The translations under genes and the position numbers were made by a program. Positions 43,907-52,804 of a DNA stretch of 64,000 bases are shown piece after piece (positions within the stretch are counted from its first letter, which is position 1; each line of letters opens with the position of its first letter). The DNA comes from Pontibacter vulgaris (GTDB taxonomy: Bacteria; Bacteroidota; Bacteroidia; Cytophagales; Hymenobacteraceae). The DNA lies in assembly GCF_022758145.1 (NCBI RefSeq), contig NZ_JAJVDH010000008.1, forward strand, positions 124,001-188,000, in the 5' to 3' direction. The notes under the pieces are model-generated. The model did no database searches and had not been told where the DNA came from. It saw nothing but the letters and a program-made list of their open reading frames with translations.

Positions 43907-45007
43907 TTAGCTGTTTTGCGCAATAGCAACAGCATCCGGCACTTTTACTTTCTCCGAGCTCTTCAATCCGGAAACCACTTCTATGTTTATACCATCCGAA
44001 ATACCGGTTTTTATCTCTCGCTTCTCGAAAATCTGAGGTGCTTTCTCAACTTCTATGTATGGCTTGTTCTTTTCGAACTTCAGCATACTTTCCTTTATAG
44101 CCAGTACCTTTTCGCGCTTATCCAACACAATATCAGCGTTTGCGCTGTAGCCCGCCCTGATAAAGTCCTTCTCATCCAGCAACACTTTAGCCCTGATCGG
44201 GAATTTTATAGAGCCTTCTACTTCGGTGCCTTTCGGTGCAATGTACTCGAGTTTGGCATTAAATACGCGTCCTTCTATAGCACCGATAGTTAGCAGCAGA
44301 TCCATGTTCTCTTTTAGCTTACCTACTTCCGATTCGTCTATTTCGCCTTCAAAAACCAGGCTGCGCATATCGGCCACCGATGCAATGGTGGTGCCTTCGT
44401 TAAAGTTATTGCGCTCAATAATAGAAGTACCTGCTTTAACCGGCACATCCAGCAGCATGCCATCAATGGTAGAGTAAATTAAGTTGGATGCCTGCCCACT
44501 GCGCTTAGAGGCGCCCTCGCGCACCAGTTGCAGGTTGTTCTCTGCCGACTGCAGGGCCTGGCGGTTAAGGTTATATTCTGCTTTATACTTGCGGTATTCC
44601 TGCTCCGGCACTACTTTTTGCTGGTATAGTTGCTCGTAGCGGGCCAGTTCACGTTTGGCTTCATCAAAATTAATGCGGGCAGTCTGTAATTCGCTTTCGG
44701 CGTTGTTCACGTTTACGATATTGGGCACAATTTTTACCTTAGCCAGCAATTGGCCTTTCTTCACTATCTGCCCGGCCTCCACATAAAGCTCTTCAATAAT
44801 GCCTGACACCTGCGATTTTACCTGCACCTCTTTGCGCGGCACAATAGAGCCTGTAGCTACCGTTTTCTTCACGATATCGGTGGTAATGGGTGCTTCGGTT
44901 TTATATACAACCGGATCGGTGTTAGACTTTTTGTAAAAATACATGCCCAACCAACCCGACGCGGCCAGGAAAGCAAGTATGAACAGCCCGATAAAAACCT
45001 TTTTCAT
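43907..45007 (-). CDS. Periplasmic adaptor (membrane fusion protein) of a MacAB-like exporter
   Basis: A 366-residue adaptor. N-terminal signal anchor (KKVFIGLFILAFLAASGWLGMYFYKK), then the biotinyl-lipoyl half GSIVPRKEVQVKSQVSGIIEEL, a coiled coil with NNAESELQTARINFDEAKREL, the second lipoyl half TIDGMLLDVPVKAGTSI, and a beta-barrel. It is the last gene of an operon with two FtsX-type permeases and an ATPase. It joins the inner-membrane pump to an outer-membrane channel, which is not encoded here. Confidence 0.88.
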   Translation of the reverse strand: MKKVFIGLFILAFLAASGWLGMYFYKKSNTDPVVYKTEAPITTDIVKKTVATGSIVPRKEVQVKSQVSGIIEELYVEAGQIVKKGQLLAKVKIVPNIVNVNNAESELQTARINFDEAKRELARYEQLYQQKVVPEQEYRKYKAEYNLNRQALQSAENNLQLVREGASKRSGQASNLIYSTIDGMLLDVPVKAGTSIIERNNFNEGTTIASVADMRSLVFEGEIDESEVGKLKENMDLLLTIGAIEGRVFNAKLEYIAPKGTEVEGSIKFPIRAKVLLDEKDFIRAGYSANADIVLDKREKVLAIKESMLKFEKNKPYIEVEKAPQIFEKREIKTGISDGINIEVVSGLKSSEKVKVPDAVAIAQNS

Positions 45008-45048
45008 AGTGGTATGATCTGTTAAATGTTATGGATGCTTTTCTAAAA

Positions 45049-46299
45049 TTATTCTTCCTGCAGTGCTACCACCGGGTTAACCCGTGCAGCTTTTGTGGCG
45101 GGTATAAGCCCGGCCAGTGCGCCTGCAAAAACCAGCAGCAGGGTAGCCGTAATGGCAATACCCAGGTTAACTTCCGGAGGGCCAAAAAAGCCGGCCTTTA
45201 CCTCAAATTTGATCATCAGGCTTTCTATTAATGCCACCAGCCCTGTACCTGCCAGCAAGCCAATGTAGCCCGCCAGGCCGGTTATCACAATAGATTCCTG
45301 GATAATGAGGCTGATGATAGAAATTGGCGTAGCGCCCAAAGCTTTGCGAACCCCAATCTCTTTTGTCCGCTCTTTTACTACAATCAGCATAATATTACCT
45401 ACTCCGATAATTCCGGCTATTATGGTGCCTATACTTACCAGCCAGCTAAAACCGGCTATACCTGCAAACATGCCCTGCACATCCTGATATTCTTTTTCCA
45501 CGTTGGCCGACCCAAACGCTTTCAGGTCGGTGGGTGCTACATCGTGGCGTTTCATAAGTAGGGTTTTCACTTTCTGTTCCACTACTTCGGCAGGTATACC
45601 TGGCTTTGGCGTCATGGCAAAAAAGCCAACCTGGTTAACCTGGTTAAAAGTCTGCTGCAGTGTGGTGTTGGGTATGTAAATGGTCTGGGCGTCCTGTACC
45701 ACATCTTCGTCTTTGCCAACGGGCTCAAAAGTGCCCACAACCATAAAATGATTGCCTTTTATGTTGATATACCTGCCCAGCGGGTTTTTCTCTTTCTCGA
45801 ACAGTAGCTCCAGTATGCGTGGCCCCACAACAGCTACTTTGCGCCTTTCGTCAATATCTTTCTGGTTAATAAAGCGGCCTGTTTTAATCTTGGTTGGTTT
45901 TACCTGCAGTACTTCGGGAGTTTCGCCGTTTACAGTAAAAGAGGAGCTTTTTGTACCATAAGTTACTGCAAAATCGCCCTGCAACTGGTTACTGGGCGCT
46001 ATTACCGCTACTTCAGGCACATTGGCACGGATGGCTGCAATATCGTCGTTTGTCATTTTAATAAAGCGCCCTGCTTTCAGCCCCATATAAGGTACGCTGG
46101 TGCGCTGTGTCCAGAAGAAAACGGCATTTTTTGCAATGTTAAATTCAGTCATAATACCGGTTTCCAGGCCTTTGCCTGCACCCAGCAACAACACCAGCAT
46201 AAAAATGCCCCAGAACACACCAAAGGCTGTGAGCGCAGTGCGAAGCTTGTGCTTCTTCACCGTTTTATAAATCTCCGTCCATTTATCGATGTCTATCAT
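45049..46299 (-). CDS. MacB-type ABC transporter permease (second copy)
   Basis: A 416-residue permease of the FtsX/MacB kind. One N-terminal helix after LRTALTAFGVFWGIFMLVLLLGAG, a periplasmic MacB-PCD domain (VPYMGLKAGRFIKMTNDDI to about residue 270), then three helices with NIMLIVVKERTKEIGVRKALGATP. It is clearly a paralogue of the gene upstream, to which it is 42% or so similar by eye along the whole length (not computed). Together with it and the ATPase it would form a heterodimeric pump. Substrate unknown (peptide, antibiotic or lipoprotein export are all known). Confidence 0.88.
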   Translation of the reverse strand: MIDIDKWTEIYKTVKKHKLRTALTAFGVFWGIFMLVLLLGAGKGLETGIMTEFNIAKNAVFFWTQRTSVPYMGLKAGRFIKMTNDDIAAIRANVPEVAVIAPSNQLQGDFAVTYGTKSSSFTVNGETPEVLQVKPTKIKTGRFINQKDIDERRKVAVVGPRILELLFEKEKNPLGRYINIKGNHFMVVGTFEPVGKDEDVVQDAQTIYIPNTTLQQTFNQVNQVGFFAMTPKPGIPAEVVEQKVKTLLMKRHDVAPTDLKAFGSANVEKEYQDVQGMFAGIAGFSWLVSIGTIIAGIIGVGNIMLIVVKERTKEIGVRKALGATPISIISLIIQESIVITGLAGYIGLLAGTGLVALIESLMIKFEVKAGFFGPPEVNLGIAITATLLLVFAGALAGLIPATKAARVNPVVALQEE

Positions 46300-46300
46300 T

Positions 46301-46432
46301 TAATTGCTGATCGCTTATTGTTAATTGTTTTATGCTACACCGGCTATTGTTGCTTTATCAGTTACTAAGGTTGCTCATACTGCCCGATTGAAAATTTTCA
46401 ACAATCAGCAATTAACAACCAACAATTTATAC
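46301..46432. repeat. AT-rich inverted repeat between the two permease genes
   Basis: TAATTGCTGAT (46301-46311) has an exact inverted copy ATCAGCAATTA (46404-46414). Related ATTGTTAATTGTT and AACAACCAACAATTT segments lie next to the arms. It fills the 133-bp gap between two same-strand genes and has no open frame. Confidence 0.5.
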
Positions 46433-47677
46433 TTAGTCTGCCCTGAGTGCTTCTATAGGTTTAATACTGGCTGCTTTAAGTGCCGGCATTAAACCTGCCA
46501 AAGCTCCTGCCACCACCAACACCAGTGTTGCCGAAAAGGCCACGCCAGGGTCCACTTCCGGGTTGGCAAAAAACGGCGCCTCACCTCCCGACGATTCCAT
46601 CATATATTCCAGCCCGGCAAGTATAGCTGTAGCTGTTAGCAGGCCCAGGTAACCTGAAAAAGCAGTGATAACGATAGATTCCTGAAGTATAAGACTGATG
46701 ATGGAAAAAGGCGTTGCTCCCAGAGCTTTGCGAACACCTATTTCGCGGGTGCGTTCCTTCACTATAATCAGCATGATATTACTAACTCCCACTATGCCTG
46801 CTATTAAAGTGCCGATGCCTACAATCCAGACAAACATCCGGATGCCATTGAATAAGCCCATCACCTTCAGGTATTCTGTTTCGGTATTTTCGATGCCAAC
46901 GGCCATTTTATCTTCTGCAGAAAACAGGTGCCGTTGGGCCAGCAAATCTCTGACGCTGTTTTCAATGGTTTCGGCACTAACACCGGGCTCCGCAACCATC
47001 GCCATCATCTGTACCTGGTTTGGCTGGTTAAAAGTAGTTTGCAGCGTAGAGAAAGGTATGTAAGCCCTCTCCTCGCGTCGGCTGCCGTTGTTGCCCTTCA
47101 TCTTAAAAGTACCTACCACTTTAAAGTAGATGCCTCTGATGTTAACATATTCGCCAACCGGGTCCGCCTCACCAAATATAATCTTGCTTGCCTGCTCGCC
47201 TATAATCACCACTTTGCGTTTTTCGCGCTCATCATACTCATTCAGTAAGCGGCCACGGAACGGAAGCTCGCCATTCAGTTTCAGGAAACCGGGCTCTGCG
47301 CCAAACACCTGGAAAGAACCATTCTGCTTTTTATAGTTAATTGTATACTCACCCATCACGCGGTTTCGGGGGGCCAGCACATCTATGTTATCAACATCGC
47401 TTTGTATAGCACCCAGGTCGGCATTGGTAAATTTTATTTCGCGGCCGGGCACCATACCGCGGTAAGCCAGAGCTGTTTTGCCTGTAAAAACATACACACT
47501 GTTTTTGGCGCCGGCACCAAAGCGGTTATACACACCATTCTCCAGGCCTTTGCCCGCACCCAGCAACAGCACCAGCATAAAAATGCCCCAGAACACACCA
47601 AAGGCTGTCAGGAAAGTGCGCAGCTTGTTTTTCTGCATTGTTGCCAGTATTTCCTGCCATTTATCTACATCAAACAT
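46433..47677 (-). CDS. MacB-type ABC transporter permease (first copy)
   Basis: A 414-residue permease with the same layout as its neighbour: helix after LRTFLTAFGVFWGIFMLVLLLG, periplasmic domain (residues about 60-270), then the three-helix FtsX core with NIMLIIVKERTREIGVRKALGATPFSIISLI. It is separated from its ATPase by about 97 bp. The two permeases differ mostly in the periplasmic domain (here ALAYRGMVPGREIKF), as expected for a heteromeric pump. Confidence 0.88.
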   Translation of the reverse strand: MFDVDKWQEILATMQKNKLRTFLTAFGVFWGIFMLVLLLGAGKGLENGVYNRFGAGAKNSVYVFTGKTALAYRGMVPGREIKFTNADLGAIQSDVDNIDVLAPRNRVMGEYTINYKKQNGSFQVFGAEPGFLKLNGELPFRGRLLNEYDEREKRKVVIIGEQASKIIFGEADPVGEYVNIRGIYFKVVGTFKMKGNNGSRREERAYIPFSTLQTTFNQPNQVQMMAMVAEPGVSAETIENSVRDLLAQRHLFSAEDKMAVGIENTETEYLKVMGLFNGIRMFVWIVGIGTLIAGIVGVSNIMLIIVKERTREIGVRKALGATPFSIISLILQESIVITAFSGYLGLLTATAILAGLEYMMESSGGEAPFFANPEVDPGVAFSATLVLVVAGALAGLMPALKAASIKPIEALRAD

Positions 47678-47774
47678 ATTGCTGGTTGTTAATAACTCTT
47701 ATACTTTCTGAATTCTTTTGGAATGGAGGTTTTAGCAAACGAAGCATGGCTTCGTACATTCACTGATTCGAAAT

Positions 47775-48491
47775 TTATTTATTCAGAACTTCCCTCTCCG
47801 CAACAGCAACTTCCAAAACGCCTTGGTCATCATTCACAATCAGGCCATCTTTCAGGCGGATAACGCGGTGTGTTTGTTGTGCTATGTCGTTTTCGTGCGT
47901 AACAATTACCACGGTCATGCCTTTGCGGTTAACTTCCTTAAATATGTCCATTACCTCATAGGAAGTCTGTGTATCCAGGGCACCTGTAGGCTCATCGGCA
48001 AGTATAAGTTTGGGTTGCGAAATAAGTGCGCGGGCAATGGCTACACGCTGTTTCTGCCCGCCTGAAAGCTCATTTGGCGCATGCTCTGCCCAGTCTTTCA
48101 GCCCTACCATATCCAGGTATTCCAGTGCCAGTTTGTTGCGTTGCTTGCGGCCCACCTTTTGGTAGTATAGTGGCAGTGCTACGTTTTCCATGGCGTTTTT
48201 AAAAGAGAGCAGATTAAACGACTGGAATACAAAACCAAGAAACTTATTGCGGTAATAAGCAGCCTTTGTAGCCGACAGGTTTTTAATAGAAGTGCCTGCT
48301 AAAGTATACTCACCAGCATCATAATCATCCAGGATACCAAGTATATTCAGCAGCGTTGATTTGCCCGAGCCGGACGAACCCATAATAGATACCAACTCCC
48401 CTTCGCGCACATGCATATCTATGCCTTTAAGCACATGCAGTTTGTTATGGCCAACCGCATAATATTTATGAATGTTATTTAGCTTGATCAT
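47775..48491 (-). CDS. ABC transporter ATPase (MacB/LolD type)
   Basis: A 238-residue ATPase, first gene of the operon. Walker A GSSGSGKS, Q-loop QSFNLLSFKNAMENVALPLYY, signature LSGGQKQRVAIARAL, Walker B LILADEPTGALD and switch His in VTHENDIAQ are all present. The pattern is that of the LolD/MacB subfamily. It supplies ATP hydrolysis for both permeases downstream. Confidence 0.93.
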   Translation of the reverse strand: MIKLNNIHKYYAVGHNKLHVLKGIDMHVREGELVSIMGSSGSGKSTLLNILGILDDYDAGEYTLAGTSIKNLSATKAAYYRNKFLGFVFQSFNLLSFKNAMENVALPLYYQKVGRKQRNKLALEYLDMVGLKDWAEHAPNELSGGQKQRVAIARALISQPKLILADEPTGALDTQTSYEVMDIFKEVNRKGMTVVIVTHENDIAQQTHRVIRLKDGLIVNDDQGVLEVAVAEREVLNK

Positions 48492-48987
48492 AGGCGCTGA
48501 GATTATGAGTGAGGCAACTATAGTTTACGCTATATTGCAATACAAGGTACTATACAATAGATGGTTATTTAAAAATCTTATACTTACAACGCCTGTTTAT
48601 CGACTTATAGCTTATACTTATCGACTAAAACACGCTGTAACCAGCTTGGCTGCACAGGCTTTTTAGTTGGCGTACGTCTTTTTTAAGTTAAAATATAAAC
48701 CGGCTTTCTTCTATATGGTTAAAGATGCGGGTCAGGCCTTACGGGTTGCCTGAGGTGTCAGAAAAGAAGTATAAATGTAAATTCAATTGATTTTATACCT
48801 ATAAGATTTTGCAGGAAGAAATTGTACAGGAAATGATTAAGGCATTAGTGATGCCACAACCTATAAACCAATAATTGGTAGATCAGATAAGTGTAAAGGG
48901 TTGGATGTATTGCTTATAGGTGCACTACCTAATAGCGGATAAATGTAAGACGTACTAATCCTATCGGGTTAGTATTACGACATGGAA
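48492..48987. other. Intergenic region upstream of the MacAB-like operon
   Basis: About 490 bp with no open frame and no consensus promoter box that I can place. A weak 6-bp hairpin (TCAGGC/GCCTGA, 48732-48753) is the only structure. Several copies of the TATACTT heptamer occur. Confidence 0.5.
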
Positions 48988-49224
48988 TTACTGCTTCACT
49001 CCGCTTTTTTTAGCTTTCTCCATTATCTGGAATATAGCCTTCATCAGAATCCAGTAAGAGAAAAAACTTATCATAAATACCGTAAAAACCACAAATACCG
49101 TAATCAGTATTTCAGAGCTTATATAGTTACCCACCAGACCTGCTATTATAAGTGGTATCGCAAAGCCTAATGCTAATATAACCTTATAAATACTACTATT
49201 GTTTTGTGGTCTAACGAGCGCCAT
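48988..49224 (-). CDS. Small two-helix membrane protein, function unknown
   Basis: A 78-residue protein with two helices (VILALGFAIPLIIAGLVGNY and ITVFVVFTVFMISFFSYWIL) and a charged tail (MEKAKKSGVKQ). No family recognised. It stands alone, with non-coding sequence on both sides, so its reality rests on length, hydrophobic pattern and ATG start only. Confidence 0.5.
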   Translation of the reverse strand: MALVRPQNNSSIYKVILALGFAIPLIIAGLVGNYISSEILITVFVVFTVFMISFFSYWILMKAIFQIMEKAKKSGVKQ

Positions 49225-49593
49225 ATAAATATATTTATTAATATATAATCTTTATATAGTTATTTAACGAAAGAAGGGTAACTAGGTTGTTAGCAATTAT
49301 AAACTTCAGCTAACCAATAATAATAAAATTTTTTGTCAATTTAATACACAACAAAAAGTTTCTTTTAGAATGATTTGGTACTGTTTTTAAAACAATTTAA
49401 TCCTGCTCACAAACAAGCATTTATACAGAATTAACCAATATTACTGATCTCTTAATCTGAAGTATAACTCAATACTTACCTCATTGATTAAGATTTGTAC
49501 AAGTAAGAATAGAAATGCGCCACCATTATCAGAGCTAAAGCTAACACAGCGGAAGCTGCCGTCGTTGTGCTGAGAAGTTTCGTAAGTATAACC
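49225..49593. other. AT-rich non-coding stretch
   Basis: About 370 bp with no coherent gene. A minus-strand open frame at 49441-49713 overlaps the start of the next gene and has no domain character. No hairpin found. Confidence 0.5.
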
Positions 49594-50190
49594 ATGGCAA
49601 CTATAGATCCTTTCTTTACACCACCTATAGCTAAAGCTAACCTGCCTGCACCTATACTTTTCCACCCGCTTAAACACCATTTGGGCTATATAAAAAGTTT
49701 TATACAGGAACATATCACAAATCCCATATCGGGTGTTATTGCTGCTTTACAAAGTATCGGTACTTCCCAGCTCGATTTTTATGTTGGCACCTTAAGCCCG
49801 ATGCAGATTGCAGAGGAGGTGATCTTATACCTGCAACAACACAACCTGCAGGAACCTGAAGTATACTATACTTACCTTGCTGGAACAGGTACTCATTACC
49901 GCACTATAACTTTATCTGATGGCACGGATTGGGTTTTGCGCTGGGGTGTGATAGTTGGCCGTTATGTACACCTGCACCCTGCCCGGTATGCCAGCCAAAC
50001 TATAAGAGTAAAAGCTGTATCGCTTAAAACTGCCATTGCAGCAACTATGGCCGCACAGCAATTAAACACAACTATAGATCTGCAACTTGTAAACCATGTA
50101 CGGACACAGTGGCTGCGTTTGCCTCCGCTAACTATACTTAAACCTACCGAAGGAGCTGGCAGATTACTGGAGTTACTTAATAAAGTATAA
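49594..50190 (+). CDS. Uncharacterised soluble protein, 198 residues
   Basis: The product begins MATIDPFFTPPIAKANLPAP, then has LGYIKSFIQEHITNPISGVI, DFYVGTLSPMQIAEEVILYL and YYTYLAGTGTHYRTITLSDG, WVLRWGVIVGRYVHLHPARY. No signal peptide. No family recognised. The ATG at 49594 was chosen over a GTG at 49567. A perfect terminator follows two bases after the stop. Confidence 0.6.
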   Translation: MATIDPFFTPPIAKANLPAPILFHPLKHHLGYIKSFIQEHITNPISGVIAALQSIGTSQLDFYVGTLSPMQIAEEVILYLQQHNLQEPEVYYTYLAGTGTHYRTITLSDGTDWVLRWGVIVGRYVHLHPARYASQTIRVKAVSLKTAIAATMAAQQLNTTIDLQLVNHVRTQWLRLPPLTILKPTEGAGRLLELLNKV

Positions 50191-50192
50191 AC

Positions 50193-50224
50193 AAAAACGG
50201 CGCATATCAGAATGCGCCGTTTTT
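50193..50224. terminator. Bidirectional terminator
   Basis: AAAAACGGCGCAT (50193-50205) and its exact complement (50212-50224) around a six-base loop, between converging genes. Confidence 0.88.
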
Positions 50225-50255
50225 AGTAATAAACTAAAGCTTCTTTATAGATTGG

Positions 50256-51047
50256 TTATTTGTTTCTTGCCTGCAACGTGGCAAGGTCAACAGACCGGTT
50301 ACCCAGTTTGGTATATTTAAAGTCAGTACTGCCGTTAAATCTTGCACCTTTCAGGTTAGCCGGAGCCGAAAATTTGGTGTATTTGAAGTTAGCCAGATCG
50401 TTAAAAGTTGCCTGCTGCATATTTACCCCGTTCTCGAACTTGGCATATTTAAAATCGGCGTCGTCATCAAACGTAGCACCTTTAAAGTCAGCTGCAACCG
50501 GAAAGGTTACATACTTAAAGTTTGCCAGCTCCCTGAAATCAGCTTTGTTAAAATCGGCTCTTTTCTCGAATTCGCTATACTTAAACAGGGCTTCTTCTTT
50601 GAAACGGCTGCCGGCAAACGACACTTTTTCTTCAAACTCGCTATACTTAAATGCGGTAGCTTTTTCAAACGTGCAATCCTCAAAGCGCACTTCCTTCTCG
50701 AAATTGGTATTGTATACTTCGTTTTTCTGGTTCACTATATTTATGCCATTATCCGGGTTAAAGTAAGCCAGCACATCGCCTTTAAAAGTACAGTTCTCGA
50801 AAATAATGGGTGCGGTTACCGTACTAATGTATTCTTTTGAATCGTACTTACTGTCCTTTTCATTTTTTAGCTTCATGTTCTTCAGCTTGGTCATGTCCAG
50901 GTCGCCGGTGATCTCTGCATTTTTATAAGACACAGCCTCGCCACGGTTTATTTTGGCAATGATTTCGGATGCATCTACTTTGGTTTGCGCCATAGTTAGC
51001 AATGGCAGCATGAAGAATGCCAGCAGGAAGTATACTTTCTTTCTCAT
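50256..51047 (-). CDS. Secreted pentapeptide-type repeat protein
   Basis: A 263-residue exported protein. Signal MRKKVYFLLAFFMLPLLTMAQ (1-21), a short lead, then a solenoid of repeated F-rich units. From about residue 133 the phenylalanines recur at spacings of 5 and 6, and every second unit carries FKY (six times, exactly 22 residues apart). This is the A-x-F repeat of pentapeptide-3-type solenoids, of unknown function when secreted. The gene has its own stop region convergent with the 49594 gene and shares the terminator at 50193. Confidence 0.75.
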   Translation of the reverse strand: MRKKVYFLLAFFMLPLLTMAQTKVDASEIIAKINRGEAVSYKNAEITGDLDMTKLKNMKLKNEKDSKYDSKEYISTVTAPIIFENCTFKGDVLAYFNPDNGINIVNQKNEVYNTNFEKEVRFEDCTFEKATAFKYSEFEEKVSFAGSRFKEEALFKYSEFEKRADFNKADFRELANFKYVTFPVAADFKGATFDDDADFKYAKFENGVNMQQATFNDLANFKYTKFSAPANLKGARFNGSTDFKYTKLGNRSVDLATLQARNK

Positions 51048-51149
51048 AGTTGTTTAGGTTAGTTAAATAGTTTTTGTCTGACTTTGACCTAATAGATGGA
51101 GGAAGTATAGCCGGGGTTGCCTGAAGGATAAAAAATAATTTGAGCCATA

Positions 51150-51183
51150 AAAAAAGCGCTACTCTTTGCAGAGCGGCGCTTTT
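51150..51183 (-). terminator. Terminator of lpdA (end of the suc operon)
   Basis: AAAAGCGC-TA-CTCT pairs with AGAG-CG-GCGCTTTT around TTGC, with a small internal mismatch. A T-rich run follows on the minus strand. Confidence 0.75.
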
Positions 51184-51206
51184 ATACTTTATACTTCTAT
51201 ACTTGC

Positions 51207-52610
51207 TTAAATGTGCAATGCACGGTTTTCAGTAGCTGCTAAGCAAGCTTCTTTCATGGCTTCGGTATAGGTTGGGTGCGCGTGGCTCATGCGCGAGATA
51301 TCCTCTGCCGACGCACGGAACTCCATTGCCACAACCGCCTCAGCTATCATATCCGCAGCACGTGGCCCGATCATATGCACGCCAAGTATCTCGTCGGTAT
51401 TCTTATCAGCCAGCACTTTCACAAAACCGTCGGTATCCATAGATGCTTTGGCACGGCCAGACGCTTTGAACGGGAACGAACCTGCTTTATAAGCACGGCC
51501 CTGCTCTTTTAGTTGCTCTTCAGTAAAACCAACACCTGCTACTTCAGGCCAGGTATAAACTACACCAGGTATCAGGTTATAGTTGATGTGCGGCTTCTGA
51601 CCCACGATCTGCTCAGCTACCAACACACCTTCTTCCTCAGCTTTGTGTGCCAACATAGCGCCACGCACTACGTCACCAATCGCATAGATGCCTGGCACGT
51701 TTGTCTCCAGGTGGTCGTTTACAGCAATCATGCCGCGCTCGCCCATCTGCACGCCTGCATTCTCTAAGCCCAAGCCTTCAGTGTATGGTTTACGGCCCAC
51801 AGATACCAACACGTAGTCGCCTTCAAATGTAATTACTTCACCTTTCGGGTTTTCAGCAGTTACTTTTACCAATTCGCCTTCGTTGGTAGCGCCGGTTACT
51901 TTATGGTTAAAGAAGAACTCAAAGCCAAGCGTTTTCTTCAGTACACGCTGTAGTTCTTTACCAAGCGCTCTATCCATAGTTGGGATGATGGCATCCATGT
52001 ACTCGATCACGGTTACCTTCGCACCCAAGCGCGCATAAACAGAACCCAGCTCCAGACCAATCACGCCACCACCGATCACGATCATGTGCTTCGGAACTTC
52101 AGTAAGTGTTAAAGCCTCTGTAGACGTAATGATACGCTGCTTATCAAGTGGCAGGAATGGCAACGCTACCGGTTTAGAACCTGTAGCTATGATGGTCTTG
52201 TCTGTTTCGATCTGCTGTTCTTTACCGTCTGCATCTGTAATCTTGATCGTGTTTTTGTTCACGAAAGAGCCCAGGCCATAGTAGGTATCGATCTTGTTCT
52301 TCTTCATCAGGAAAGCGATACCGTCGTTGTTTGACTTTACCACCTCACCCTTACGCTTGATCATCTGCTCCATGTTCACCTGCAGGTCGTTCAGCTCGAT
52401 ACCATGCGTTTTGAACGTGTGTGCTGCATTGTGGAAGTGCTCTGATGAGTCAAGTAATGCTTTTGAAGGGATACAACCTACGTTAAGGCAGGTACCGCCC
52501 AGCACGTTATATTTTTCTATGATAGCGGTTTTCAGGCCCAGTTGTGCACAACGGATAGCTGCCACATACCCACCAGGACCAGAACCGATTACAGTAACAT
52601 CGTATTTCAT
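51207..52610 (-). CDS. lpdA: Dihydrolipoyl dehydrogenase (E3)
   Basis: A 467-residue FAD enzyme that reoxidises the lipoyl group of the 2-oxoglutarate complex. FAD loop VTVIGSGPGGYVAAI near residue 4, redox disulfide GGTCLNVGCIPSK (about 36-48), NAD loop MIVIGGGVIGLELGSV and the C-terminal His-Glu pair in MSHAHPTYTEA. I chose ATG 52610 at MKYDVTVIG because the 47 in-frame codons upstream only translate an intergenic inverted repeat (giving NPPLPLRGGE). It is the third gene of the suc operon. Confidence 0.95.
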   Translation of the reverse strand: MKYDVTVIGSGPGGYVAAIRCAQLGLKTAIIEKYNVLGGTCLNVGCIPSKALLDSSEHFHNAAHTFKTHGIELNDLQVNMEQMIKRKGEVVKSNNDGIAFLMKKNKIDTYYGLGSFVNKNTIKITDADGKEQQIETDKTIIATGSKPVALPFLPLDKQRIITSTEALTLTEVPKHMIVIGGGVIGLELGSVYARLGAKVTVIEYMDAIIPTMDRALGKELQRVLKKTLGFEFFFNHKVTGATNEGELVKVTAENPKGEVITFEGDYVLVSVGRKPYTEGLGLENAGVQMGERGMIAVNDHLETNVPGIYAIGDVVRGAMLAHKAEEEGVLVAEQIVGQKPHINYNLIPGVVYTWPEVAGVGFTEEQLKEQGRAYKAGSFPFKASGRAKASMDTDGFVKVLADKNTDEILGVHMIGPRAADMIAEAVVAMEFRASAEDISRMSHAHPTYTEAMKEACLAATENRALHI

Positions 52611-52671
52611 TTTTCTATACTTTATGGAGAGCAAGCTCTCGTTTTTGTATTTGATTTCTCTGCAATTGATA

Positions 52672-52748
52672 AACCCACCCCTGCCCCTCCCAAGAGGGGA
52701 TTTTTCTGCAGTACCCAATTCCCCTCCTCGGAGGGGTAGGGGTGGGTT
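52672..52748. repeat. Large C/G-run inverted repeat between sucB and lpdA
   Basis: A 29-base arm (52672-52700) and its inverted copy (52720-52748) match at 26 of 29 positions around a 19-base spacer. Each arm is itself partly palindromic (CCCCTCC-GAGGGG type). It resembles the repeat at 23851-23882. Confidence 0.75.
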
Positions 52749-52752
52749 CAAT

Positions 52753-52792
52753 AAAAAGGAGGAGCAAACTTCTTCGCTTACCCCTCCTCCCT
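52753..52792 (-). terminator. Possible terminator or attenuator between sucB and lpdA
   Basis: GGAGGAG (52758-52764) pairs with CTCCTCC (52784-52790); the minus strand then reads TTTTTATT. It lies just downstream of the sucB stop and could reduce read-through into lpdA. Confidence 0.45.
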
Positions 52793-52804
52793 TATCTCAA
52801 TAAA

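Noticed and set aside
49441..49713. 90-codon minus-strand frame
   Set aside because: Overlaps the start of the better supported 49594-50190 gene and shows no domain or signal.
52611..52751. N-terminal extension of lpdA reading NPPLPLRGGE
   Set aside because: It translates an intergenic inverted repeat; the conserved FAD-binding start is at the ATG at 52610.
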